Below are positions 15,217 through 21,359 of a stretch of DNA of 40,546 bases, piece by piece; the stretch's first letter is position 1; every line of letters begins with the position of its first letter. A program made the translations under genes and the position numbers. The DNA is from a virus. The stretch lies in the IMG/VR virus record IMGVR_UViG_3300009164_003447, positions 1-40,546 of that record. One strand, given 5' to 3'. The notes below the pieces were generated by a model. The model searched no databases and was not told the DNA's origin. It saw only the letters and a program-made list of their open reading frames with translations.

Positions 15217-16623
15217 ATGGAAACTTGGAACACTGTCAAAACTCTTAAAGATATCGCAGGGGCATATCAATCAATCTACGAAGCAAAGAAGCAAGTAGAT
15301 CAGGATGAAGATGGTGATAATGATTTTGCCGATAATATGATTGCGAGAATGGTTGCTTCTGGTATGTCTAGAGAAGAAGCAATTAAAAAAGTAAAGAATA
15401 AGGAATACAATAAAGAAGAGTATTCCTTGGACGAGGAAACCAAAGCAGAAAAAGAAGCAAGAATAGCAGCAAGACGAGCAAGGGTTAAGCAAATGGAAGA
15501 TGAAGGTGCAGTAATGACATCTTCTCGTAGAGCAAGTGAAGTAGCAAAGCAAAGAAAAGAAGCCAAGAAAGCGGAGGCACTTGAAAGAGCAGGGTCATCT
15601 GTCCTCAATCAAATGCGTGGAGCATCTGGAAGGGTCTCCGAGAGGCCTATGGGATCAGAAGCACCAAGGGCAAAGGAGAAGGCACCAGAAGCAACCAGAA
15701 GACTAAATCCGAACCTTAGAAAGGACAATCTTGGATCTGCTGCTGACCGAGTTCTCAAATCAATGAAAAAAGAAGAATTGGAACTTTGGGTAAATGAACT
15801 CATTGAAGAAGGTTATGACCTAAGTGAATATACTTGGGATGAGATGGCAGAGATTTATCTCGATGAAGCAACAAGAATGAGAAAAGAACTTGGAAAGGAA
15901 GGTGAGATTGCGACCCGTAAGGAGCTTGCATCACGTTCTAATGCCTACCAACGTTCTGGTAGTGTAGATAAGACCATTGCGGCGGCAGAGAGACGTGCAG
16001 ACCGCCCTTACGTCAAACCAGTGCGTGATGAAAATAAATCTGATTATAATAAGAGACTGCAGAAAAGTTCGGACACTATGTCAAAACTTGCAGCATCAAG
16101 AAGAGGTTCAGTAAGAGACAAACCCCGTGCTGGTCTAAGAGGTTATGATGCTGCTATAAAAGGTATTGTTAGTGATAAAGAACTACAAAATTCAAGACGT
16201 TCTGCTATGGCTGCAGGAACTCTAACTCCCAGAGAGAAAAAAATGCTCAACAGAGAAGCATATGAAACCTATGAGTTTGTAGCATCATACCTTTTAGAGA
16301 ATAACTTTGCTGAATCCGTTGAAGATGCAAATGCAATTATCAACAATATGAGTGAGGGTTGGTTTGAAAGTATTATGGAAGAAAAGAAACCACTTCCTGT
16401 TGCTAAAATGAAGAGAAAAGAAACAGAACTTCTTGGAAGTGATGAAGAACATTTTGCAACATTGAACACACCTATGGGTTCTCCTGAAAGAAAAAAAGCA
16501 ATGAAAAACCTTGACAGATTTGATAATATAAATACGGCAAGAAGAAGTGTAGCAACTAGAGGTGGCAAGAGACCATTACCAATGCCCGAAGTTGGTAGAT
16601 ATAGATCAAAAGACGAAGATTAA
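15217..16623 (+). CDS. Virion-type protein with EF-hand-like loop
   Basis: This 468-residue protein opens METWNTVKTLKDIAGAYQSI. A canonical calcium-loop pattern lies at residues 28-39 (Asp28, Asp30, Asp32, Gly33, Asp34, Asp36, Asp39; text VDQDEDGDNDFAD), followed by IARMVASGMSREEAIKKV. The middle is Arg/Lys/Ala-rich and probably disordered. A short acidic module, LWVNELIEEGYDLSEYTWDE, follows and is typical of cyanophage virion proteins. A similar helical module (FVASYLLENNFAESVEDANA) occurs later. The function is unknown; a calcium-stabilised structural protein is an inference. Confidence 0.7.
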   Translation: METWNTVKTLKDIAGAYQSIYEAKKQVDQDEDGDNDFADNMIARMVASGMSREEAIKKVKNKEYNKEEYSLDEETKAEKEARIAARRARVKQMEDEGAVMTSSRRASEVAKQRKEAKKAEALERAGSSVLNQMRGASGRVSERPMGSEAPRAKEKAPEATRRLNPNLRKDNLGSAADRVLKSMKKEELELWVNELIEEGYDLSEYTWDEMAEIYLDEATRMRKELGKEGEIATRKELASRSNAYQRSGSVDKTIAAAERRADRPYVKPVRDENKSDYNKRLQKSSDTMSKLAASRRGSVRDKPRAGLRGYDAAIKGIVSDKELQNSRRSAMAAGTLTPREKKMLNREAYETYEFVASYLLENNFAESVEDANAIINNMSEGWFESIMEEKKPLPVAKMKRKETELLGSDEEHFATLNTPMGSPERKKAMKNLDRFDNINTARRSVATRGGKRPLPMPEVGRYRSKDED

Positions 16624-16642
16624 TATAATATTACAATTCATT

Positions 16643-16669
16643 AAGCACCTCTTGGCAGGTGCTTTTTTT
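16643..16669 (+). terminator. Rho-independent terminator
   Basis: AAGCACCT (16643-16650) and AGGTGCTT (16657-16664) form an 8-bp stem around CTTGGC with a T-run. Confidence 0.9.
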
Positions 16670-16741
16670 ATGACTATAATCACTCTGTTAGGGTTGAAGA
16701 TAAGTTGTATCTATATAACTTGAAGAATATTAAGAACCCGA

Positions 16742-16834
16742 ATGAGTTATGATAATCCTTGGTTATATCAAGGAAAGATTTTTGAGACAGAAGATATTGG
16801 AGAGCACTTTGGATTTATCACAATGTTCTACTAG
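16742..16834 (+). pseudogene. Head fragment of a GIY-YIG endonuclease gene
   Basis: ATG at 16742 opens 30 codons reading MSYDNPWLYQGKIF, then ETEDIGEHFGFI, then TMFY and a stop. The N-P-W-x-Y-x-G opening leading to an FGF(I/V) strand looks like the N-terminal leader of T4-like GIY-YIG endonucleases, just before the VYxITN strand. Here the match stops at FGFI and is followed by the antisense end of the opposite gene. I interpret it as a remnant left by insertion or inversion. Confidence 0.5.
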
Positions 16835-17230
16835 ACTATAAATTCTATCAATTTCTGTTGAAAAATATTTACCTTCTATATTTGTATTATAATAGTCTTC
16901 ACTTATAAGTACATTACGATTGAATTGTTCATAAGTTTCATAATAACTCATAGATTTCTTATGAGGACATAGATACAATATTTCCTTTATGAACTTATCT
17001 TCACCAAGATTTTTTATATCTACTTTAAGTTCATCGCAAGAGCTTAAATATTTTCTCCAATCACTTTCTTTCTTTTTTCTCCTTCCGGTTTTTCTATCTT
17101 TTTGACGAGTCCAAAAATGTTTCTTGCCAACATACTTTTTATTATTCGTGAGATTGGTAATTAAATATACAAACCCTTCCATTTCTTTTGGAATTTCAAT
17201 TAAATCTTCTTCGTTATACTTCCACTCCAT
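16763..17230 (-). CDS. GIY-YIG endonuclease, minus strand
   Basis: This 155-residue protein has the start at 17230 preceded by AAAGGAAG on the coding strand. The nuclease core reads GFVYLITNLTNNKKYVGKKHFW (VYL at 21-23, YVG at 33-35), then a basic loop RKTGRRKKKESDW, KYLSSCDELKVDI, and the Glu-containing MSYYETYEQF, ending in the conserved VLISEDYYN. This is the single-domain GIY-YIG type common in T4-like phages. The last 22 or so residues are antisense to the + strand head fragment, so the C-terminus may have been acquired at a rearrangement. It is convergent to the virion gene upstream and has a - strand late promoter. Confidence 0.82.
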   Translation of the reverse strand: MEWKYNEEDLIEIPKEMEGFVYLITNLTNNKKYVGKKHFWTRQKDRKTGRRKKKESDWRKYLSSCDELKVDIKNLGEDKFIKEILYLCPHKKSMSYYETYEQFNRNVLISEDYYNTNIEGKYFSTEIDRIYSLVEHCDKSKVLSNIFCLKNLSLI

Positions 17231-17233
17231 AAA

Positions 17234-17271
17234 AATATTTTCTTCCTTTAAAATTATTTATAGAAAATACT
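17234..17271 (-). promoter_or_regulatory. Stem-loop and late promoter for minus-strand endonuclease
   Basis: On the coding strand AGTATTTTC (17271-17263) can pair with GAAAATATT (17242-17234) over 9 bp with one G-U pair. The loop holds TATAAATA (17262-17255) and the AAAGGAA ribosome site. The layout matches the other two GIY-YIG genes, but the sequence is AT-rich and so less conclusive. Confidence 0.5.
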
Positions 17272-17340
17272 TCTGGTCTCTTAGAACACCAAAAGGATAT
17301 GTTACTAAATTAGTTGAGCCGTTCTAGAGTCGGTCCGACA

Positions 17341-17348
17341 CATAAATA
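17341..17348 (+). promoter_or_regulatory. Late-promoter-like CATAAATA
   Basis: This NATAAATA match lies 26 bases before the ATG at 17375. It is preceded by the near-palindrome GTCGGTCCGAC. Confidence 0.6.
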
Positions 17349-17374
17349 CAATTATTAAAACTTCAGAGAATCAG

Positions 17375-17884
17375 ATGATCGGACCCAAAAAGAAACCACA
17401 AGATTTCGGATTTAAGAAAGGAGATACTCATCTCATTGTTAATGATATTACAGAAAAAGTAAAAGCATATAATTTTGATGGAAAACTTCTTTGGGAACTT
17501 CCTGCATTAGCAAGAGGACAGGGGAGTGATTATGAGTTTAAATTTTCAAATACAGATACTCCTCCTGGTCTTTACAAAATTGGAACTATCTACAAGGATT
17601 ATGAGAAAGATTCCACGCCAGAATATTCTAGGGATGTGATGGCATTTGGGTGGTATAGTTTTGATTTGGTTGAACTTGAGAATCAGGAGGCAAAGAATGG
17701 CCGTGCTGGAATCATGATTCATGGTGGTGGTTCTGCCTGCGGGTGGCCAGGCGCCTGGGCAGCAATGCAGAAACTCTTCTCAACACATGGTTGTGTAAGA
17801 ATGCATAATCAACACCTTAAAGATAATCTTCTTCCTTTGACGAAAAAGGGGACAGTCTTTGTTTCTGTATTTCAAGAGGGATGA
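17375..17884 (+). CDS. L,D-transpeptidase (YkuD-fold) domain protein
   Basis: This 169-residue protein carries the YkuD signature MIHGGG (His116), then after 22 residues STHGCVRMHN (His138, catalytic Cys140, Arg142). Before this, a beta-rich stretch with PPGLYKIGTIY matches the P-x-G-x-Y strand of the family. L,D-transpeptidases form or exchange 3-3 peptide cross-links in peptidoglycan. There is no signal peptide or SH3 domain, so it would act after release or as a virion or lysis protein. It overlaps the lysozyme gene by 4 bases (ATGA), which points to joint work on the cell wall. Confidence 0.85.
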   Translation: MIGPKKKPQDFGFKKGDTHLIVNDITEKVKAYNFDGKLLWELPALARGQGSDYEFKFSNTDTPPGLYKIGTIYKDYEKDSTPEYSRDVMAFGWYSFDLVELENQEAKNGRAGIMIHGGGSACGWPGAWAAMQKLFSTHGCVRMHNQHLKDNLLPLTKKGTVFVSVFQEG

Positions 17885-18363
17885 TTACTTCAATTCCACA
17901 ACCAGGTATTAAATTAATCAAAGAATTTGAAGGATGTCATCTTAAAGCATATCCGGATCCTCTGTCAGGTAAACTTCCAATCACTATAGGATGGGGGTCT
18001 ACTCGCAGGAAGAATGGATCTCCATTTAAACTTGACGACACCATTACTCAAAAGGAAGCAGATGAATTATTGATTGCTCAATGCGAGAGTCAGTTCTTAC
18101 CAGCACTTTCTAAAATCCCATATTGGAGAGAAATGAATGACAATCAACGCGGAGCACTACTATCCTTTGCTTACAATCTCGGTGCTGGATTTTACGGTGG
18201 AAGTGGGTTTAATAGCATCACTCTCAACCTTCGTGAGAAAAATTGGACGGCAATCCCAAAAACATTAGAACTCTATAGAAATCCTGGAAGTAATGTTGAG
18301 ACGGGATTGCTCCGTAGAAGGATTGCTGAAGGGAAATTATGGAAAAAAATAATCATTCCTTAG
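17881..18363 (+). CDS. GH24 lysozyme (endolysin)
   Basis: This 160-residue protein is the usual length of phage muramidases. The catalytic motif is EGCHLKAYPD (Glu17 with Asp26), followed by PITIGWGST (Thr35), and then NQRGALLSFAYNLG, a conserved GH24 helix. It hydrolyses the MurNAc-GlcNAc bond of peptidoglycan. No signal peptide or membrane anchor is visible, so release would need a holin, which is not evident here. It is translationally coupled to the L,D-transpeptidase gene. Its last bases overlap a tiny gene on the opposite strand. Confidence 0.9.
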   Translation: MITSIPQPGIKLIKEFEGCHLKAYPDPLSGKLPITIGWGSTRRKNGSPFKLDDTITQKEADELLIAQCESQFLPALSKIPYWREMNDNQRGALLSFAYNLGAGFYGGSGFNSITLNLREKNWTAIPKTLELYRNPGSNVETGLLRRRIAEGKLWKKIIIP

Positions 18364-18463
18364 TCTCCAGATATGCCATTCGTAGTATGTAGTAAATACA
18401 CCACATAGTAAAAATTAAACCTGCTCCAAGAATTATACATACTCCCCAGGGAAACTCATTCAT
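18353..18463 (-). CDS. 36-residue membrane peptide
   Basis: The start is at 18463, one base after the stop of the gene upstream on this strand. The peptide begins MNEFPWGVCIILGAGLIF and continues TMWCIYYILRMAYLETKE. One hydrophobic helix covers residues 8-27. The ribosome site AAGGAAGA lies inside the end of the upstream gene. Its 3' end overlaps the lysozyme gene by 11 bases. The family is not recognised. Confidence 0.55.
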   Translation of the reverse strand: MNEFPWGVCIILGAGLIFTMWCIYYILRMAYLETKE

Positions 18464-18464
18464 T

Positions 18465-18656
18465 TCATCTTCCTTCTTCTTTGTGTATCCAAACTTTTAA
18501 ATTTTTAACGTATTTTCTTAATATCTGTGCTTGCTCTTCGTGCCAGTAATCTCCTGTTTCTAGGTGAATACGTGTATGATTATCTATTGCTTGTAGCATT
18601 TGGTGAATGGGTTTGTTCCATTTTTCTCTATGTGGAGTATCAAACTCTCTTGCCAT
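18465..18656 (-). CDS. Small conserved-looking protein, unknown function
   Basis: This 63-residue protein begins MAREFDTPHREKWNKPIHQM, is helical, rich in His and Trp, and ends WIHKEEGR. A GAGGT ribosome site sits just before the ATG. It lies between two even smaller genes on the same strand, making a three-gene cassette opposite to the lysis genes. There is no known motif. Confidence 0.6.
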   Translation of the reverse strand: MAREFDTPHREKWNKPIHQMLQAIDNHTRIHLETGDYWHEEQAQILRKYVKNLKVWIHKEEGR

Positions 18657-18662
18657 AATACC

Positions 18663-18776
18663 TCATTTCTTTTTGCCTCCATTTTTAGCTTTTTTAATAG
18701 TTGCATTACCTTGATTTTGTTTGGATTGCTTTCCACCAGCAGAACCTTTTTTACCTTTATTTGCAGACTTACTCAT
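18663..18776 (-). CDS. 37-residue Lys/Gly-rich basic peptide
   Basis: ATG at 18776 opens MSKSANKGKKGSAGGKQSKQ, continuing with repeated Lys, Asn and Gly and ending GGKKK. It is strongly basic with no hydrophobic segment, so binding to nucleic acid or to an acidic partner is plausible. It is the first gene after the minus-strand late promoter and its stop is 6 bases before the next ATG. Confidence 0.5.
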   Translation of the reverse strand: MSKSANKGKKGSAGGKQSKQNQGNATIKKAKNGGKKK

Positions 18777-18797
18777 GAGGGCATTTCTATTTGTAAA

Positions 18798-18805
18798 TAT
18801 TTATA
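18798..18805 (-). promoter_or_regulatory. Late promoter TATAAATA (minus strand)
   Basis: Perfect octamer on the minus strand, 21 bases before the ATG at 18776. It supports real expression of the three small minus-strand genes. Confidence 0.7.
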
Positions 18806-18830
18806 CTTTTTATGGAAGAATTCCAAAAGA

Positions 18831-18859
18831 TTGACAAATCCTAAATATTCTGATATTAT
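18831..18859 (+). promoter_or_regulatory. Sigma-70 promoter
   Basis: TTGACA (18831-18836), 17-base spacer, TATTAT (18854-18859), with TGA before the -10 box. It faces away from the minus-strand late promoter and drives the structured leader and the RlpA-like gene. Confidence 0.8.
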
Positions 18860-18865
18860 GTTGAA

Positions 18866-18965
18866 ACCCAAACACATTGGGTCATATCATGAGATTTTGA
18901 TGTGAAACTTAGAGCCGTGGGCAATGCCTCCCGAGAGGGTTGGAACTTCTCCTTTGCCTATACGG
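18866..18965 (+). ncRNA. Structured 5' leader, candidate cis-regulatory RNA
   Basis: About 100 bases between the promoter and the coding region hold three successive helices. ACCCAA pairs with TTGGGT. CATATCA pairs with TGATGTG. A long CCGTGGGCAA pairs with TTGCCT-AT-ACGG and encloses a CCTC-CCGA-GAGG hairpin. The last helix closes one base before a possible ATG at 18966. I do not recognise a known riboswitch class. Translation or termination control is an inference. Confidence 0.5.
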
Positions 18966-18986
18966 ATGTCGAATTCTATTAAACTA

Positions 18987-19358
18987 ATGCTTTTCAAAAA
19001 AACAATTCAAACCCTTTCGGTCGTTGCTCTGAGTCTTGGTGCTCTTGCCCCAATTCCCTCTCAAGCGGCGACCTGTTCTTATGCTTCACATTATGGGATT
19101 GGTGACGGTTACGATGGTCAAAGAACTGCTAATGGCGAACGGTTCAATGCTTATGGTAACTCAGCCGCACATCGTGATCTTCCATTTGGCACTAGATTGA
19201 GAGTAACTAATGAATCAAATGGAAAATCTGTTGTTATACGAATCAATGATCGTGGTCCATATGTAAGTGGTAGGAGTCTTGATCTTTCTTATGGTGCTTT
19301 CTCAACGATTGCATCACCAAGTAGGGGAGAGATTAGGGTTTGTTATTCTAGATTGTAA
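18987..19358 (+). CDS. RlpA-like double-psi beta-barrel protein, secreted
   Basis: I chose ATG 18987, giving 123 residues; ATG 18966 would add 7 and abuts the leader helix. A classic signal peptide (MLFKKTIQTLSVVALSLGAL then APIPSQA) is followed by the RlpA core: SYASHYG, RTANGERFN, AHRDLPFGTRLRV and INDRGPYVSGRSLDLS. RlpA-type domains bind or cleave glycan strands lacking stem peptides. Two cysteines (30 and 119) could form a disulfide. It would act in the periplasm, beyond the lysozyme and L,D-transpeptidase encoded just upstream. Unlike them it has an early-type promoter, so it may act before lysis. Confidence 0.85.
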   Translation: MLFKKTIQTLSVVALSLGALAPIPSQAATCSYASHYGIGDGYDGQRTANGERFNAYGNSAAHRDLPFGTRLRVTNESNGKSVVIRINDRGPYVSGRSLDLSYGAFSTIASPSRGEIRVCYSRL

Positions 19359-19360
19359 TT

Positions 19361-19389
19361 GATAAATAGGGGAGAGTTCATTCTCTCCC
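19361..19389 (+). terminator. Terminator hairpin with late-promoter-like GATAAATA
   Basis: GGGAGAG (19370-19376) pairs with CTCTCCC (19383-19389), followed by TTTA. GATAAATA (19361-19368) directly precedes the hairpin and may serve the gene at 19393. Confidence 0.6.
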
Positions 19390-19392
19390 TTT

Positions 19393-19821
19393 ATGTTTAA
19401 TTTTAATTTTGGAAATAAAAAACCAGATATTAAACAATATGCAATCATAGGAATTATCTTAAGTTCTGTGATTGCAACTCTTACACAATGTACTGGAATT
19501 CAAGAAACATCCTTATGGGATGTATTTGATGAGGTGCAACGTAAGTTTTTCCCTCAAACAATCTTGAATGATTTCATCATCAAAGATCCCGAAAAATTGG
19601 ATCGTAGGGTGAAGAGAGATGTTGATTTGGCAATTGCTGAGTATGAAAGATTGACAGGAGATGATGGAAAGATTAGGATGCCTAAACCACGATATTCAGA
19701 GAAACCACCAGACGGGTCTTATGTCCAATCAGTTTTGGGTGGTGAAATGAGATTGTGTGCTCCTTGGGTAAACGATTGCCCCTTTACAGACCAGAATAAT
19801 GCGGATGTAACTCAGCGGTAG
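19393..19821 (+). CDS. Membrane-anchored protein, unknown function, 3' end inside tRNA
   Basis: This 142-residue protein has a short basic start (MFNFNFGNKKPDIKQYAI), then one hydrophobic segment (IIGIILSSVIATLTQC), so it is probably an N-terminally anchored periplasmic protein. The rest is charged and carries two Cys near the end (LCAPWVNDCPF). No family is recognised. The last six codons and the stop lie within the tRNA-Gly gene, an overlap of 21 bases. The ATG directly follows a hairpin, with no clear ribosome site. Confidence 0.6.
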   Translation: MFNFNFGNKKPDIKQYAIIGIILSSVIATLTQCTGIQETSLWDVFDEVQRKFFPQTILNDFIIKDPEKLDRRVKRDVDLAIAEYERLTGDDGKIRMPKPRYSEKPPDGSYVQSVLGGEMRLCAPWVNDCPFTDQNNADVTQR

Positions 19822-19872
19822 AGTTCCTGCTTGCCAAGTAGATTGTCGTCGGTTCGAATCCGATCATCCGCT
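19801..19872 (+). tRNA. tRNA-Gly (GCC)
   Basis: The acceptor stem GCGGATG/CATCCGC is perfect. The D-stem is ACTC/GAGT, the anticodon loop TTGCCAA has GCC at 19833-19835, and the T-arm GTCGG-TTCGAAT-CCGAT has one G-U. The anticodon stem has one C-A mismatch at its base. The discriminator is T, and CCA is not encoded. It is overlapped at its 5' end by the upstream gene. Confidence 0.9.
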
Positions 19873-19873
19873 T

Positions 19874-19898
19874 TCCCAGAAACACTGGGATATAAATA
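19874..19898 (+). promoter_or_regulatory. Hairpin plus late promoter TATAAATA
   Basis: TCCCAG and CTGGGA form a 6-bp hairpin right after the tRNA, perhaps a processing signal. It is followed immediately by TATAAATA (19891-19898), 30 bases before the ATG at 19929. Confidence 0.72.
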
Positions 19899-19928
19899 AA
19901 CTTCGTAGTTATAAAACTTAACAAATTT

Positions 19929-20816
19929 ATGAAATTTAAATCAATTTTTGCTGGTGCCGTTATTGCCTCTGGAATGGTTGCACCTGCTCTTGCGACTCCA
20001 AACGGGCAGTTCTCTGATGTTTCTCCAACAAATTGGGCATATCAGGCAATTACCAATCTAAATGCTCGTTATGGTTGCCTTGCTGGTTATCCAAATGGTA
20101 CTCTAAAACCATCCCAGTCTGCTACTCGTGCTGAACTAGTTGCTCTGACAAATGCTTGTCTGGATCGTATTTCTGAGTTTTCTAGTGCTGAAGATGCCCG
20201 CACTGCTTCTGCTCTTCGTGCTCAATTCTCCAAAGAACTTGCAGTTACTAATGCTCGTCTGAGTGTATTGGAAGTTGCTTCTGCTCGTAAGGCACAAGGA
20301 GTTGGTCAATATGTTGGTGTTGGCGTTCTTCTAAATCAACAAGGTGTAAGTGGTAATGGTTATGGTGCTAATCGTACCGTTTCTGGTGCTACCGTTCAGG
20401 CACGTTTCCCTGTTGCTACTGCTTGGGGTAATGAAGTCTCCGTTCGTCCTTATGCTAACTTTGTTGGCAGTCCTTCCGGTCAGATTGGATCTGCTGGTGG
20501 TGCTCTTGCCACTTATGATTATTCCATTTCAAGCAAAACTCTTGCTGATGGAACTAAAGTAAGTCGTGCAAATGTTTATGGTGGTGTTGGTTATCAAGTT
20601 CCTTTCGTAAATAACACTACTTCAAACTATCAGTCTGCTGTTGGTTCACAAGGTCAAGTTGTTCTTGCTCTTGGTGTTGAAGGTCGTATTACCAATTCTT
20701 TGGTTGGTTTTGCCGATGTTAAGTTCCCTACCACCAATGCTGCAAATAGTTATGGAGTTACTGGAGGTTCTTATAGTCCAGTGTTCACAACTGGTCTTGG
20801 TATCAAATTTAACTGA
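19929..20816 (+). CDS. SLH-domain porin-like outer membrane protein
   Basis: This 295-residue protein has a signal peptide (MKFKSIFAGAVIASGMVAPA, then LATP), followed by an S-layer homology domain at about 27-75: FSDVSPTNWAYQAITNL, GCLAGYPNGTLKPSQSATRAE. A helical linker with LRAQFSKELAVTNARLSVLE precedes a series of alternating Gly/aromatic beta strands ending in the outer-membrane signature GLGIKFN. Cyanobacterial porins of the Som type have this SLH-linker-barrel order, but are usually much longer. The role in the phage is unknown; it may alter the host envelope or be carried as a host-derived gene. It has a late promoter and a strong terminator. Confidence 0.82.
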   Translation: MKFKSIFAGAVIASGMVAPALATPNGQFSDVSPTNWAYQAITNLNARYGCLAGYPNGTLKPSQSATRAELVALTNACLDRISEFSSAEDARTASALRAQFSKELAVTNARLSVLEVASARKAQGVGQYVGVGVLLNQQGVSGNGYGANRTVSGATVQARFPVATAWGNEVSVRPYANFVGSPSGQIGSAGGALATYDYSISSKTLADGTKVSRANVYGGVGYQVPFVNNTTSNYQSAVGSQGQVVLALGVEGRITNSLVGFADVKFPTTNAANSYGVTGGSYSPVFTTGLGIKFN

Positions 20817-20839
20817 TAGACTACTCATAAGTTGAGTTG

Positions 20840-20870
20840 GACTACCTCTTTATGGGGTAGTCTTTTTTTT
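20840..20870 (+). terminator. Rho-independent terminator
   Basis: GACTACC (20840-20846) pairs with GGTAGTC (20856-20862), followed by eight T. Confidence 0.92.
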
Positions 20871-20877
20871 ATAAATA
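20870..20877 (+). promoter_or_regulatory. Late promoter TATAAATA
   Basis: This perfect octamer starts on the last T of the terminator run and lies 16 bases before the ATG at 20894, shorter than at the other sites. Confidence 0.68.
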
Positions 20878-20893
20878 ATAAAAAAAGTCTATA

Positions 20894-21328
20894 ATGGAAA
20901 CTTTATTTAAATCTTTGAGTGATGCTCAAGCATCACTTTTTGTTTTATTTCAAAAGACGTGGATTTACCATTGGAATGTTGTTGGACCAGACTTTCAACA
21001 ACTTCATACACTCTTTGGTGGGCAGTATGAGACTATGTTTGAAGAGATTGATACCCTCACCGAACATATGAGGTATTTGGGAATGAAACCAGTCAGCACT
21101 CTCACAAGAGCAGTTGAAGTATCTCAAATTTCAGAAGCAGATAGTTCAATTGGTGCTATGGAAATGGTTTCCCAACTACGTGATGATAATAAGAAACTCA
21201 TTGAAATGCTTACTGTAATATCAGAAGAAGCAGATGACCAAAAGCAATACGCAACATCAAATTTAGTTCAAAGTTTATGTGAAACTCACGGTAAATTTGT
21301 TTGGCAATTAAGAAGTATTTTAGAATAA
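20894..21328 (+). CDS. Dps-like ferritin family protein
   Basis: This 144-residue protein carries the Dps core YHWNVVGPDFQQLH, then EEIDTLTEHMRYLG. The four ferroxidase ligands His26, His38, Asp53 and Glu57 are spaced 12, 15 and 4 residues apart, exactly as in E. coli Dps (51, 63, 78, 82). Dps proteins form hollow dodecamers that oxidise and store iron and can protect DNA from peroxide. It lacks the Lys-rich N-terminal tail of E. coli Dps that binds DNA, so iron storage is the more likely job. The late promoter suggests it acts late in infection. Confidence 0.85.
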   Translation: METLFKSLSDAQASLFVLFQKTWIYHWNVVGPDFQQLHTLFGGQYETMFEEIDTLTEHMRYLGMKPVSTLTRAVEVSQISEADSSIGAMEMVSQLRDDNKKLIEMLTVISEEADDQKQYATSNLVQSLCETHGKFVWQLRSILE

Positions 21329-21359
21329 AGACTTGAATTTTTTGAATAGGTATGGTAAG

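Noticed and set aside
16527-16534. TATAAATA as a further late promoter
   Set aside because: It lies within the 3' part of the virion gene at 15217, with a terminator and no gene start close downstream; AT-rich coding sequence yields such matches by chance.
18600-18905. 101-codon + strand reading frame
   Set aside because: It is antisense to the small minus-strand genes, lies across two promoters, and its composition does not look like a protein.
18866-18965. Naming the leader a c-di-AMP (ydaO), wcaG or glutamine riboswitch
   Set aside because: Location near a cell-wall gene and in a cyanophage made these tempting, but I could not match the conserved sequence blocks of any of them.
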